DNA of 64,000 nt, taken from NCBI GenBank assembly GCA_013399015.1, contig VWZX01004666.1, positions 5,238,979 through 5,302,978 on the forward strand. Reading direction: 5' to 3'. The stretch comes from Galbula dea (Eukaryota > Chordata > Aves > Piciformes > Galbulidae). The notes beneath the pieces are model-generated. The model searched no databases and was not told where the DNA came from. It was given only the letters and a program-made list of their open reading frames with translations. Of the stretch, positions 12,742-25,500 are shown one piece after another (position 1 is the first letter of the stretch; every line of letters starts with the position of its first letter). Position numbers and translations under genes: made by a program.

Positions 12742-12925
12742 ACTGTTCTAAACACTGTCACTTTCCCATTCTGAAATAATTTCTGCCTGAAACACTAGCC
12801 TGTTTTGCCATTAGCAATAAAGGTCTACTATAATTCTTATAAGTGGGTTCACTCATTTTTTTACCTGGAAAAGCCTTCACTCTATTTTAAAATGATTCCC
12901 CTTTCTCCTGGTTGCCCTTTATTGC

Positions 12926-13080
12926 AATGAATGGTTGGAAAAGACCTCTGAGATCATCCAGAACAACCACCAACCTAGCACCAACTATGCCCACCACTAA
13001 ACCATGTCACTGAAGTCCCACACCTACACAGTTTTTTCCACCACTGCCCTGGGCAGCCTGGAGCCATCATCCTCCTAAAC
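12926..13080 (-). mobile_element. Divergent CR1 LINE 3' fragment
   Basis: The plus strand shows the reverse complement of a CR1 3' end: ATGGTTGGAAAAGACCTCTG, then AGATCATCCAG, then a degenerate ACCATGTC and CCACTGCCCTGGGCAGCCTGG block. Identity decays after about 13080, so the inner limit is approximate. It is older-looking than the other copies and lies sense to ST3GAL3. Confidence 0.75.
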
Positions 13081-13523
13081 CTGGCCCAGATGCGGGGTTC
13101 AGTGGAAAAAAACATCCTTAGACCAGATGTGCCATTATTATATCTGCCATTAATTCTGCCACTTACTATTTGAAGGCTTCTTCCACCTCTCTGACACAGA
13201 TTTGAGATGAAAAGTTCAAACACATCCAAGTGCCTACAAAAGACTAAATTTTCCTCACCTCTATTTCTGTATTTCCTTCGCTATGTTCCTGGTGACACTT
13301 CCACATTAATAGAAGACAGTGATCTGTCATAAAAAAAACTTACAGAGTGCTTGGGCAGGAAGCACTACAGGACCTGAGAAAGAGATAAAACTATAATAAT
13401 ATCAAAAGTCAGCTCTGATGGACTTAACTGCCATGAAGACAGAAACAAGTGAGCAGACACCTTGCCAAGGACTCAAATAATTTTCTGTACAGCACTCATG
13501 GAAGCAGCCAAGGGTCAAAAGGT

Positions 13524-13567
13524 GTTACTTGGAATAAGGAAATAAGTTACTTGGAATAAGGAAAAAA
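13524..13567. repeat. 22-base tandem duplication
   Basis: The unit GTTACTTGGAATAAGGAAAT (plus AA) occurs twice in a row. The copies differ only near the end of the second. Probably a recent local slippage or duplication event in the intron. Confidence 0.85.
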
Positions 13568-16500
13568 GGGAGATGACACACTTGGAGGTTCTGCATGTCC
13601 AAGAGGGGAGAAGGTGCCAGGCAGCACAGCTGGGATTGAGGGTCAGTTTTGCACTACAAGCATTGATCTTCCAGCTCACAGCTTGAAACTGAGGATGTCA
13701 CAGCAGTGTGCTTCCAGCTCTCCAGTGCACACTTAGGAACAGAAAAGTGGTTGTCTTCTCCATCAGGTCTGACTGGATGTACCCTGAGCTACTCAGGCCA
13801 TAGGGTAAGGAAGCCATCCAGGATTAAACTGGAGAAACTTACTCTCATGGGCGTTCATAAGCACATAAGAATCCACAAGTGTTTTGCAGCCATACTACTG
13901 ACCAGAGTTTCAAGACCATATACTTCCCCTTGACAGGTAATACCAATGAAACTCCAGAGCATCTGCCTCCTCACAGAGCCTGTTCCTCTGGGGCAGGAAA
14001 TGCCCTGAGCAATTAAGAAATGCTGGAAGATGCAGTGGAGGCAGCTGCTTTCTGTGGTAGCAACAGCAGCGCAACCTTGGACCTCAAGGGCTTTTACTCC
14101 TTCAGGGAAAGCAAAGACTAAGCAAAACTATGCACTGGGGCTGCCTCTTGGAAATACAGCTGCCAGTCCCACAGAGCAACAGGAAAAATCACGTTCATCC
14201 CCACACAGATTTTATCACCTCAGTCTTGGCATGGGAGAGGCATCTCCGCCCAGCTGTGAGCAAGCAAGTGCATTTTGCTGGCTTTTTTTATGTAATCAGA
14301 ACAAATTCCTCAGAGATGAGTCACAGGGTTTCAAGGGTGTCCAGAGAGATGTCAAGCAGGCCTCAAGTGCAAATCATCGACACACCTTTCTGTGATGATG
14401 CATGCTCACCAGCAGGCCTGTTCCCTCTGCAGACACCAGGCAAGGGAAGGGGTTTGGTGGATGTTCCCAGGGAGGTTACCATGAGCCACACACATGTGTG
14501 GCACCTCCAGACACAGGACACTGCTGATGTTTACATTTGCTCCATTAAAGAAAGTGATGGTTTCAGCCTGGAGTTGGAGTGCTTCCCTGCAGCTGCTCTC
14601 CAGGCTTAAACAGTGAAGATTTTTGGTCCTTGAGGCTGGAGGAGCCCAGCAGTCAGGGGAAAGATTTGAATTTCAGAAACAGAGGTTCTGCCTCACCAAA
14701 GCCTGGTCAGTCTGCAGGGGCTCCTGTCTAGGATGTTTCTTATGGTGGAACAGCTGCATCCCATAGCAGTTGTTTCAGTGCTGTGAAGACGCTACATTAA
14801 GCAAACCCATTCCACTCCCCTGCCCAGGAACGAGTACTCCAGTCTTCATGGTTCTGCAGGCCAGACAGAGGACAAAGATGATTCCTGCATAATTTCAAGG
14901 CATAGCCTGCTTTTGTGGCTCCTTTAGAGGCTGAAATGTAGAGGAATACCCAGGAAGAACTAGACTTGGACACAGTGACTGGCTCTGGCTTAGAAATTTT
15001 TTCACAAATGCCAGGGGTAAGATTTGGCAGAAGGTACCAATGCAGGCCAGGCTCCCAATTTGCAAACCACATGCAGGTCTCTCTTCAATGAGGGTCTGCA
15101 GGGTGCTTCCATTCTACAGTGGGGCAAATCTCCATTTGTGTGTTCCTCTGGGGCAACTGCAGAAGATACAACCCAACTATTATGCCCTTCACCATTCAAC
15201 TTCACCCTCAGGTGACTAACAATTACCAGCTACCATTAATATTAAATAGGAGAGAAAGAAATTTAATCCTCTCTCTGCTCTTCACATTCCACAATATCAC
15301 AAACAATTTGTCATATTGGGAGGGGCAGAGGCAGGAGGAACATTAATTATTGATACTCAGGAACAGATGGCTTTTCTTGTACCAGGGCAGTGAATTGTAA
15401 GAGGAGCCTGTGGGCGAGGATGTGAGGATTAGATGGGCAGACACATATCATATAACCAGTCTTCAAATGGAATAGGAACCTTCCTCCCAGAACCAGCTCT
15501 GTTGGCCTGCAGAGCTATCATCAACAGCCCTGACCGCAGAAACAAACCCACTGACATCTGAAATACTGAGACTTCACCAGAACCTTTCAACACTCCCTCA
15601 CCTCCGTACAGAACATTCTGGACATGATGACTGACAACTTCCAGACAGCAGAGGCCTGACAAACCAGGCACCAGCTGGTCTCTCTAGGAGCTCCTACTGG
15701 TTGAATGTCACATGTTCATCTTTATCTACTGTCCCGAAACTTTTTATGGTGTCCACGAGTGACTCCCTCTTGTCTTCCACTGGCTTCTGCATCCCACTCA
15801 GGGTGCCATCCTCCAGAATCAAAGATCCAAGTAATCTGGAGTAGCAACTTCAAACAGAGATTCAGTCACCCAAATCTTTTTGCCAACTTTTCCCATTGAT
15901 CCATGTAATGCTCAAGAGCAAGATGACTTCGTTCCTGTCAGCTCCTGTGTAGGTGTCCTTGAGATCAGAGACGCCTACTAGGGTGCAAAACAGGCTTGGC
16001 AGAGGGCACTCACTGTGAGTGTCCCCACGTCCCAGAGCAGACTGTGGGACTGACATCCGTATAAGACAGGAGGAACAACTGAGCAAGACTGGCTCTCCAC
16101 CAAAGGCAGCTCATTCAGTGGAGTGGGAGACAGTGACATCACAGAGACAAAAGCTGTTCCTGAAACTTTCATGGACAGCCTCTGTACCCACTGCTGGAGC
16201 TAGGCATCTGTACCCATTTTCACTCTGGTGTAGTTGTGTCTTTGCTGGAAGACTAAGGAACCACCTGTGATGACTCACACCTGAGCCTGGGTAGCCCAAG
16301 GTCCTGTCTCAGGCAGTGGTTATAGGCAGACACCCATGCAGGAGTCAGAACTGGACAACCCAATGGTGATACCTCCTCTGCTACTGCAAGAATGATATTC
16401 CTCAGTTATTTTCTTTCTGAGGATTTCAGAAACCAGACACCAACACTGTACATACTGATGCAATTCAGTTTTCCTCTTTGGATGTACCCCTTAAATCCTG

Positions 16501-17775
16501 TACATGGGCACTCACTTTCCCAGCCAGGAATGATTAAATGGTTATCCATTGAGCAAGGCAGACTTTCTAGCTATCTCCATAGGCCCAGGAGGTACCTCAT
16601 GATCACAATGTCCAGTCCCTTGATACATTGGGGACCTCCTAACAGTCTTTTACCAAACTCAATTTGTTCTCTTGACCTCTACTGACAGGTTGCTCCAAAG
16701 CCTCATTACTCCCATAATTAGACATGCTCTTCTCATTTCTCAAGCTGACTAATTACTGATTTCTAATTCCTCTCAGTCTGCCTAGTGTCATGCAGCATGC
16801 AAACTGTGAGAATCCTAGAATACATACAGTCCTGCGGTTTGGAAAAACACAACTTTCCAGCTTCCCTCCTGGTCTGCATCAATGGCAAAGTACTCAAGGT
16901 GAAGCAATGTCAAGTGCAGGAGACAACTACAACCCATGACCAATACAACTTTTCACAACATGGTATAGGATGGAGAAAGTTTCCCTACCTAACAGCCAGT
17001 GAAGAGGGAGAAGCAGTCTTAGAAAGACCTGGGCCACATCTGCTGGGAAAGGTTGAGCTCTACTGAAAAAGCAGCAAACCTTCCCCTTATAGAAGCTTTG
17101 ACCAGTGTTCAAGTTTGCTTTAGTTTAGTACAAGAAACAGATCTGAAAGTGTCTTTATACTGCTGCTTTATACCAACACTAGAGCTTTTGTTCCTCTAAA
17201 AATGCTGTTCATCTTACTGAGATAGCACCAGAAAATAGTTCCAATGTGGATACGGTTTTAAAGAGCAGTCTCCACAGAGCCATGATGTGTTTATACTAGC
17301 TAATCACTGCTGAACAGTCATCTATGAAGTAACATGCACATGCATGGGCTAATCTCTTCCCCTCACATTTCACAAGGGTTGAGGAGGGGATCATCTAGCA
17401 AAAGAAGCCTATGGATTAGAGAGCAATATAGTAGATCAAAAAGCAGGAGGAGGCCACATCTTTTCAACCCCAGAGTAGAACTGCTCCCTTTCACCCTACT
17501 CCAGTTAACATTTATGAGAATCTCTTCCCTGTTGCTCAAAGAAAGAATCACATTATATGCACATTCCAGAGAAATTTTCCCAGCAGAGATAACCATTTTT
17601 AACACACACTGCACTTGGGAGAATGTCTAGAATTTTACAGGCAAATGCATGGGTGGAACTGTCTGTTTGACCCATACAGGAAAGCTGTAAGTTGACATCA
17701 CCATCCCAGTCAGACTCCGGAGTCAGGGTGGTTAGCAGGCTTGGGAGGGAGATGTGCTTGGCAGGAGCTCCCTAC

Positions 17776-17922
17776 CTCTTTGATGGCAGACATCTTGATG
17801 TTCTCATAGTAGTGCAGCGGTGCATTGGGTGAACTCATGTCATAGCCAAACCCAGCTACCGCCACCTCATCACAGTTGTGGAGCGCCATGGTTATTGCTA
17901 CGCTTCCCAAGGTGGGGATGTT
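17776..17922 (-). CDS. ST3GAL3: ST3GAL3 coding exon, sialylmotif S end and motif III
   Basis: A 147-base, 49-codon exon, phase 0 at both ends, with acceptor CTCCTCTCAG and donor GTAGGG. It starts NIPTLGSVAITMALHNCDEV, then AVAGFGYDM, and ends NIKMSAIKE. NIPTLGS through AGFGYD completes sialylmotif S, and the Cys at about residue 314 is the expected disulfide partner of the motif L Cys. LHYYE holds sialylmotif III (HYYE, about residues 334-337). Mammals have HGC where this exon has HNC, and TVRMAAIKE where this has NIKMSAIKE (from memory). Exon borders are clear because the ORF leaves homology exactly at the GT and AG. Confidence 0.97.
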
Positions 17923-20213
17923 CTGAGAGGAGAGAAAGCAGGAATGGAAGTCATTAGCAGGTTGCCATTTCTATAATTAAAGATTTCTTCTTATTGTCTC
18001 TGCTGACAGGGACACTGCTGCTACTAAGCAGAAAATCAGGAAGAGGGTATTTGGCTATATCTACATATCAGCTGCCCAACACCATCTTGCAGGGTCAACA
18101 TCCTTCCAGCTTGTAAACAAAATTGTATGTTAGCCAGCTTCCTGCAAAGCATCTAGCACAAAAGCAGCAGCTCATGTTTGAGGTTCCATGACTTGACTCT
18201 CCAGGTGAGTATTGCAGGGCAGATGGATTAATGCAAATGGTCAGACTCCCCTTCCACAACTTTGTTATACTAAGAATGGGGTAGCAGGCAAGCTGAAGAA
18301 TGAATTACAGTGGATATGTTAGTTTTCTAAAATTAAATCAGATGTAGATACTGGATTACAATTCTATGCACATTACTGGCTTCCAGCTAGGCTAAGGAGG
18401 AATGGTTATCCCTAATGGACCACCACGCATGAGCAGAAGTGAGGAACAGTACACACTCTTTATCTCACTGATAGCAAAAACAGTTTAAGGAGGCTGTTAA
18501 ACAGCTCTGGGCGATGCAGGGGAGGTCAGGTAGACCCAGTCAGCAGTGTGTGCTGAGACCCCTTTCCGTGCTCAGGGGCATCCCCACAGGCAAAGGGCAC
18601 ACTGGCCTGTGCCATACCCTTTCCAGCCACAGCATACTGGGAAGACAAGGAGCAGCGGGAAGCCAGTCAGAGATGGGTGCTAGCACTGTGAGCAGGGACA
18701 CCCCAACTGTCCTCTCCCATCTGCTGACTGCCATTTTGTGCCACTGCACCAAAGTCCAGCCTTAGCCCTTCCCATTTCATCTGGCTTCCACTGAGGTCCC
18801 GTGGCAGTGCTGGTGTATGGCTGCAACCCCTCTTATGCATTCAGAAGAACATGGCTGCTGTGATAGAGTGTTTCCAGTGTAACACCCTAGCTCATGGACT
18901 CTTCAGCCAGATGAATCCAAAGGTAGCTTTACCCTAGGGAATAGGGAGAGGCTGAGAAAACCACCCACACATCTTATCTTCATTTGTAGACCATCCAACA
19001 CTGCCATATCAAAAGTATCACAAATTCAGAGGACATGCTCAGACAGTCACTGAGGGTGACAGCCTCTTAGCTGAGACGTTGAAACCAACTGCACACTTAT
19101 ATTTTGCATTTAAAATGGTGCATCCTGAACTGGTGAGCAATGCTATTGCATTACATCTGATGTTTGTAATAGACTGGGAACACAGTGTTTTGAGTTTCTG
19201 CCTCTCATCCAAATAAACCAGTTTTTGGCAGTACAATATCTTGCTCACTTCTGATTGCCTGACCAGCCCCAAGACCACCATTTTCCAAGCAAAAAATGCC
19301 ACCCATACTCTAGGTGAGATGTGCAGAGCTAGGAGCACAATCCACGTGCTATGGACAACTCTACTGCAGTGCACTGGAATTTCAATGATCTGAAGAGAAA
19401 AGTGCAAAAAATGCTTATGGCTAAATGAGTGAGACATTAAATTCAAACATTTGCAGTGCAACTAACAGAAATGTACACATCTGAAATGAAAATATCTTAC
19501 TACATACTCCTGTGCCTGATCTAGATGTTAGGAAAACCAGCAGAATTATTTCTTCTCACTGCTTAATTTCAATTGGTAGTCACCACAACCAATATTGTTT
19601 TTATTCTGATTAATTAATTGTTAATTCACTGGTCATCATAAAATACCAAGGAGGGGATTAAAGACATTGGGAAAAGTCTATTAGGCAAAGATAAGAAAAT
19701 TCCCCTAAACCTCAAGATACGTAAGAACATCCTGTCTTCCCAGGCACAGAAGTTCGTATTCAGATGTTTTCAGCTTTAGATGACATTTGGATGTCACTGG
19801 ATCACATTGCCTCAGCTGGTAGGTGGACTTGCCACGAAACCATTTCCCTCAGCTGAGCTGTAGTCACAGTGTCCAAAACACAGTGAGCAAATGGTTATGT
19901 CCTTGAGGATGTGTCATTCCTGGGAACAAGATGGCGTTAACACCACTGACACTTGCATTGAGCCTATTCCCACGCTACAGCTCAAGGAAGACACAGGGTC
20001 TTTGCCTGCAGGGAATTTCACTGGCCAATTTAACACTTAAGAGCTAACTTTCTAAAGTGAATCTTACAAACCACAATTAATCATACTACCCAACCTTATG
20101 GGAGGACTGCCAAACCACCATAACTTTCTTTCAAGCATAGTCTTATTTCTGTTTGGAGAGTAACAGATTATAGAAATCAAAAGTGAACTTTCCTTTAGTC
20201 ACCAAATATCTGC

Positions 20214-20227
20214 TTTTTTTTTTTTTT
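20214..20227. repeat. T14 homopolymer
   Basis: Uninterrupted run of 14 T on plus in intronic sequence. Confidence 0.95.
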
Positions 20228-22153
20228 CAATGTACAATACCTCCAATGACCTTTATAGAAAAGTAGGAGAGAATTTTCTCATCTGCTTCTGTTCTTCAGT
20301 AGTTCCCAACATGTCAGTATCTCACTACTGCCTGCTCCTCTCTCAAAAATAATTAAACTACCAAACACTACAAAAGATTTCCTAATATATCGGATTGCAG
20401 TAGATGCATCTGGTTTGGCCTCTACAGCTATCAGAAGAATCACATGGTGTCCTTAGCAAAACAGTTTTGTGTTGCCCTAAAATCATTCAGAAACTGATGA
20501 TCTGATAGCAGTTTTTAATTAAATTATGCCTTATTGATGTTAGCACCCTTCAATACTACAGTAGCTATAGCCTAATGTGTGTCTCCCTTGAAGACAGAGA
20601 TCTGCAGCCATTCACACCTTCACTGCCAAGGTGCAGCCTCACATCCCACTGCTGCTGTCAGAACTCTGTGGACTAGAGAGGACCACATAGAAAAATACAG
20701 TAAAAATGATTATCCCTGCTGTTCACTGAGGGAGGCTACTGTTAGGGCAGCATGAGGGTGCTTGCAGAGCCCACCCTTAGTAAACAGGGTGGAAAAATCA
20801 TCTAAGAGAAGAACATGAGTACAAACTGTGTGTGTGCACCCACATGTGTCTGGATCAAACACATGTAACTGGTCATTTGCTCTAAACTGCTTATGTTAAA
20901 GAAGAAGCAACCATCAGACAGATTAAACTGTGACTGGGAAATCAGACAGACTTGGGAAAAAAAAGGAGCCAGCTTGAACAGAAGTATAAAAGAAGCATAA
21001 ATGCCAGTTAACTAAATGTCATTCGCAAGTCAATGCAGTGCTTTGGGCCTGTTTTGGTTTCAACTACAGAAACTGAGCCCTTTTCTCCTGTGACAGCCTG
21101 CTGAGTTTCTGCTGCAACCTCCCTCCTATTGAGAATGAAGCACTACTTCATGTCCAGCTTGCGGCATGGGAAAGAGAAGGCCCTGTAGGATACAGGGGTG
21201 TGTCCCAGGCTGTGCTGCAGAGAAGCCAACTCAGCAGTGCTCTGCAGGTCGAGGGGAAAGAGCTCTCCTCTCAGCAGAGAAGCGGCAAATAAGAGGGGAC
21301 ATATATCAGAGAGAGGAAACTTAAAATTATTCTCTGACTGCACCTACACAGCTTCCAAGCTCTTCTGACTGTACACAAGCATACAAATTCATTTGCTGTT
21401 AAGCTCTAACCTGGACCTAATGAACCATGTCATTACAAAAAAAGTTAGGCATCATGGACATGGCTGTGCCAAACCTAGCTTGCTATGCACCACACAATGC
21501 GTCAGTGCTACCTCATCACACACACCTTTGTGCCATGCCCCAAAGACATACCAAAGCAACCACCACACCTCTTGTGTTGCATTTTGAAACTAAAACTCTG
21601 TCAAACAACCAAGCATGCCTCCTGTTGTTTTAGGCCATTGCTAAGGGAAAAAAAACCAAATCCCAACATATCCCCTCAGGAATAACAACTGGGCTTGGAA
21701 CAGGTCAAAGCCTGCTTTCCAGTTCATGGCTCTCTATGTGCCTGGGTATTCTTATACCACCAAAGCAATGTTGCTTTCAACCAAATGGTTGAAGAATGGT
21801 GGCCCAGCATTGGCCAGTACTGAGGTAAGCCTTGTGAGATCCTGCCAGCCACACAAAGACTGGCCAGTGCAGGCTAGGCTATGGCATGGCCAGCCTCCAG
21901 GGGGTAGTGCTGAAGATGCCTGGGATGGCCCAGCAGGACCACTGCCAGATGTGGCCATGACGAGCTTCTAACCTGAACTGGTGCTCACCAGTTGAGGAGA
22001 GATCGGAATGGTAGGACCCCAGAAAGCATTGGCAGCCCTCTCCCTTGCCAGTTCCCTGCCAAACCCACTGAACTTGGCCTTGCAAGCTCTGTACCTGATG
22101 CTGTGTCTTACAGCTGCCTGTCCCAGCTGGGGCCCACAGTGAGTACCGGGTTC

Positions 22154-22596
22154 AGAATCATAGAATTATCTCGATCGGAAGAGACCTCCAAGATCATCAA
22201 ATCCAACCCTTAATCCAACATTATCATGATTACTAGATCATGGCACTAAGTGCCACATCCAGTCTTATTTTAAAAACCTCCAGTGATGGTGAATCCACCA
22301 CCTCTCTGGCCAGGCCATTCCAATGCCTGATTACTCGCTCTGTAAAGAACTTTTTTCTGATATCCAGCCTAAACGTTCCCTGGCAGAGCCTAAGCTCGTG
22401 CCCTCTTGTTCTGTTGCTGGTTGCCTAGGAGAAGAGACCGACCCTCACCTGACTACAACCTCCTTTCAGATAGTTGTAGAGAGTGATGAGGTCACCCCTG
22501 AGCCTCCTCTTCTCCAGGCTAAACAACCCCAGCTCCCTCAGCCTCTCTTCATAGGACTTGTGTTCAAGTCCCTTCACCAGTCCTCTCCAGCTCTGG
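22154..22596 (-). mobile_element. CR1 LINE, 5'-truncated
   Basis: A copy of about 440 bases in minus orientation. It begins on plus with AATCATAGAATTATCTCGAT and GAGACCTCCAAGATCATCAA, followed by the conserved TCCACCACCTCTCTGGC, GAGAAGAGACCGACC and CTTCTCCAGGCTAAACAACC blocks of the CR1 3' region. It breaks off near 22596 (CTCTCCAGCTCTGG). Plus-strand ORFs through it are antisense shadows of the ORF2 C terminus. It is sense to ST3GAL3. Confidence 0.93.
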
Positions 22597-25500
22597 TAAA
22601 CAACTTCAAAGACAACTTCCTGGATAAGTCTACATCTCCAAGCCTGGCCTGGTTGTCTAAGCCCAAACATCTGGAAAATGTAACGCTCCTATCTAATACA
22701 GTACTCCTCAGGGACCAGCCCTTTGCCTGGTCCTGTTTGAGAGAATGCAGAAGACTGACAAGACAAGCCAGAGATGACACCAAAAGGCCATCTAACAAAC
22801 AGAAGCAGCAAACACAGCAGTGGTGAGTGACATCAGCGCAGCAGGGCTAGGCAAAGGCTGCCTGAGCATCTGGAGCATGGTTCCTCCCAGGGGCCCACAG
22901 GCACACGTCCTCCATGGGTGAGGTGAGCACATGCACAGTACAGAGAGACATAGGATGGGTTCTCCTAACTCCTCCTACACTGTCTTCTGCTGCAAGGGGA
23001 AAGATAAAAGGCTTCCCCTCAAGACATTGCTGTTTCATCTTCCACTGGTCCCCCTAAAGAGGCTTTAAAGACGTGACTTCTACTCACAGAAGCAGCCAGA
23101 CAGCAGAAATGAACACTAGCCGTCCTTTGGACTTAGTGGGGGCTGAGCATGACCTTGCAGGCTTGTGCTGGAGATCCAGTACTGCCGACTGAACTAGGGG
23201 ACTGTAAAGGCTTTTAGCTTGGTGCATGTGAAAAGTTCTCACTGCTTTTCATTTCATGCCTGGGTCATTCCTGTGTCACTGCCTGCTGGACTGGAAGGAA
23301 ATGACTGCTGTAAATCTGTTTTTAGAAATATTCAACTCCCTTAATATGTTAAATGAATTCCAGTTATTTATGGGATTTTACTTAGCTTGCAGTAAGACAT
23401 ATTGGATTGTTCAGACTATTATAATTGTTACCTTTTTCACTAAAAGAGTAAGCATTGCTAAAGAATAAATTCCCTAAACTCAACAATATATCTAGATAGT
23501 CAAATTGGTTTGACCACTACATTAATTTATTTGAGGGAAAACTTGAAAAATTGTTCACCTAAGAAAAACTGCTACCTTAGTTTTATCAGTTACAGACTCA
23601 ATCACCTAATGGCAATAAAGTCAAAGCAAAAGAAGTATAGAACAAAACCATAATAGCTATCATACACAACAGTCACTGTATTTTCTTTTGATTCATTTCC
23701 ATTTGCAGAGGAACAACCCCAAACCTACTCTTCGCTTCCTTTAGCAGACAATTTTGGAAATAATATGTCATAAAAAGCAATTTAGCATCACTTATTGTGA
23801 GCAGACAAGGGCCTGGCACTCTGCAGAGCAGCCCCTGTCACAGCAGCTTACAATCTGTAAGAAAGGTGTGCCTGTAAGGTATTCCCATATCTACCTCCAT
23901 CCATGCACCTAATCAGTTGCAATATTGGGCTTCAAAAGACAAAGCACAGCATCTCCAACACTTTTGCTTCACATCACCTAGCTATCTCTTGCAATAATTG
24001 GGAGAGAGCCTCCAGAACTGGTAGTCTGCAGCAGAGCAAAAGGGAAGGGCCAGGGGGAGCTGAAGACACGACAAGCTGCTCAGTAGGTTTCCATTCTGCC
24101 ATTTAACTGCTGAGCTCCTATATGACTTAGCCCAGCTCAAACATCTTTGACAACACCTAACTTGATGCACAAGTTCTGATTCACCATTTGCCATTGGGTA
24201 GACTCCTGTGCAATGCAGGTTTTATTTCTTAAGGACCTAACAATTTCACAGAGGGCAAGCAAGGGCATGACTTTACTACAAGCTAGTTGCTTTATGGTAA
24301 CCATGTGTATTCTTCACCCTATGCTGAATGGGAGTTCATGGCCTACTCTTTCACTGAAAGGTAAACTCCCTTCAGTCACTTTGCATCTATCATGTGCAGA
24401 AGCACGTGGTTTGCCATTTACTGAGGAGCACCTCATACACATTTACCTGCTACCTTCTAGTGGCTTGTCTGAGTGTCCATTCCCCAGCAGGTCTTGGACT
24501 GATCACATTATACTGGTAGTGGATTTAATAGTCCAGCCCACGAAGCAGATGTGCTGTCTTGCAAACCTAAATCTTACAATGACACTTAGTCTATTGAACT
24601 GACTGGAGCTGCAGTAGCCTTTTACATGTCCCTCTACCTGCCTTAGAAGATGCTGTCAGAGTGCAAAAAACAGGAGAAGCACACAACTGGGAGGACAGGG
24701 TAGTAGACTGCTCTGTTCCTGCCACTGTCCACCTCTCTTCTGCTCCACAAAGACCCAACAGGTCCCAAGACATGGCCTACACACAGTAACAGTCCGGTAA
24801 AAACAGCCCAGGAGACAAAGCTTGTTGGCACCAGGGCAACCCAGTACTAATGAGAGAAAGCATTGTTATGACCAGCCAGGGCAGTTGAAAAGTTGCCTAT
24901 GGAGCGAACGGTCACCACTGGCATATCCAGAAAGGCTGCCAGACCACAGGCAAAACCACATAACAGCAAAGAGAAGCCCTTGGGCAGGACATGTTAATGC
25001 TCCAGCATCAGAGGTTAATCCCCGAGCGCATGAGGGCTGTCAGCACTCTGCAAAAGTGTTAATCCATGGCCCATTGCCTGATAACACCTCTTGCACACAG
25101 CTCCACCTTCACCAAGTTGGTGCTGAGGCTGGATGAAGTCCAGAGTAGAGTGCTTTATCTCATTATTAAGGGGTCTACAGATTCAGCCATTTCCAATACA
25201 TGAATAAACCAAAGGCTTATAGTTTTGGGCAGCAGAGCTTAATCTCATAAGAAGTTAAATCATAAGCAGTTCCATGGATCCATAGTACCAGCAGAGAGAA
25301 ACAAACCCCACAGCCTGCAGGAGTCCTTGGAGTCCTGACAATTTGTGCTGTCTGAAATGTTCTCCTGGACACCTCACACTATGCTTAGGGCTCACAGAGG
25401 AGACAGAAAGCCACTGCTCAAAGAGCTCTGAGTGCTACTGAGTAGCAAAAAGCATCATGGCAATAACCATCCCTAGTGTTGTACATGCAGCAGGCAATGA

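Larger units (their letters stand above)
4464..17775 (-). other. ST3GAL3: ST3GAL3 intron between the last two coding exons
   Basis: A 13.3 kb GT-AG intron. Contents seen: a divergent CR1 fragment near 12926-13080, T runs of 18 (9438-9455) and 15 (12727-12741), and a 22-base tandem duplication at 13524-13567. There is also a long stretch from about 8.7 to 11.9 kb where the plus strand looks pyrimidine-rich. No conserved exon was recognised. Frames such as the 94-codon basic ORF at 7814-7530 on minus resemble nothing I know. Confidence 0.8.

Noticed and set aside
19039..19461. 140-codon minus ORF
   Set aside because: No domain, no splice context, composition of random AT-rich DNA.
22323..22826. 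167-codon plus-strand ORF
   Set aside because: More than half of it is antisense CR1 (22154-22596). It is a shadow of the ORF2 C terminus.
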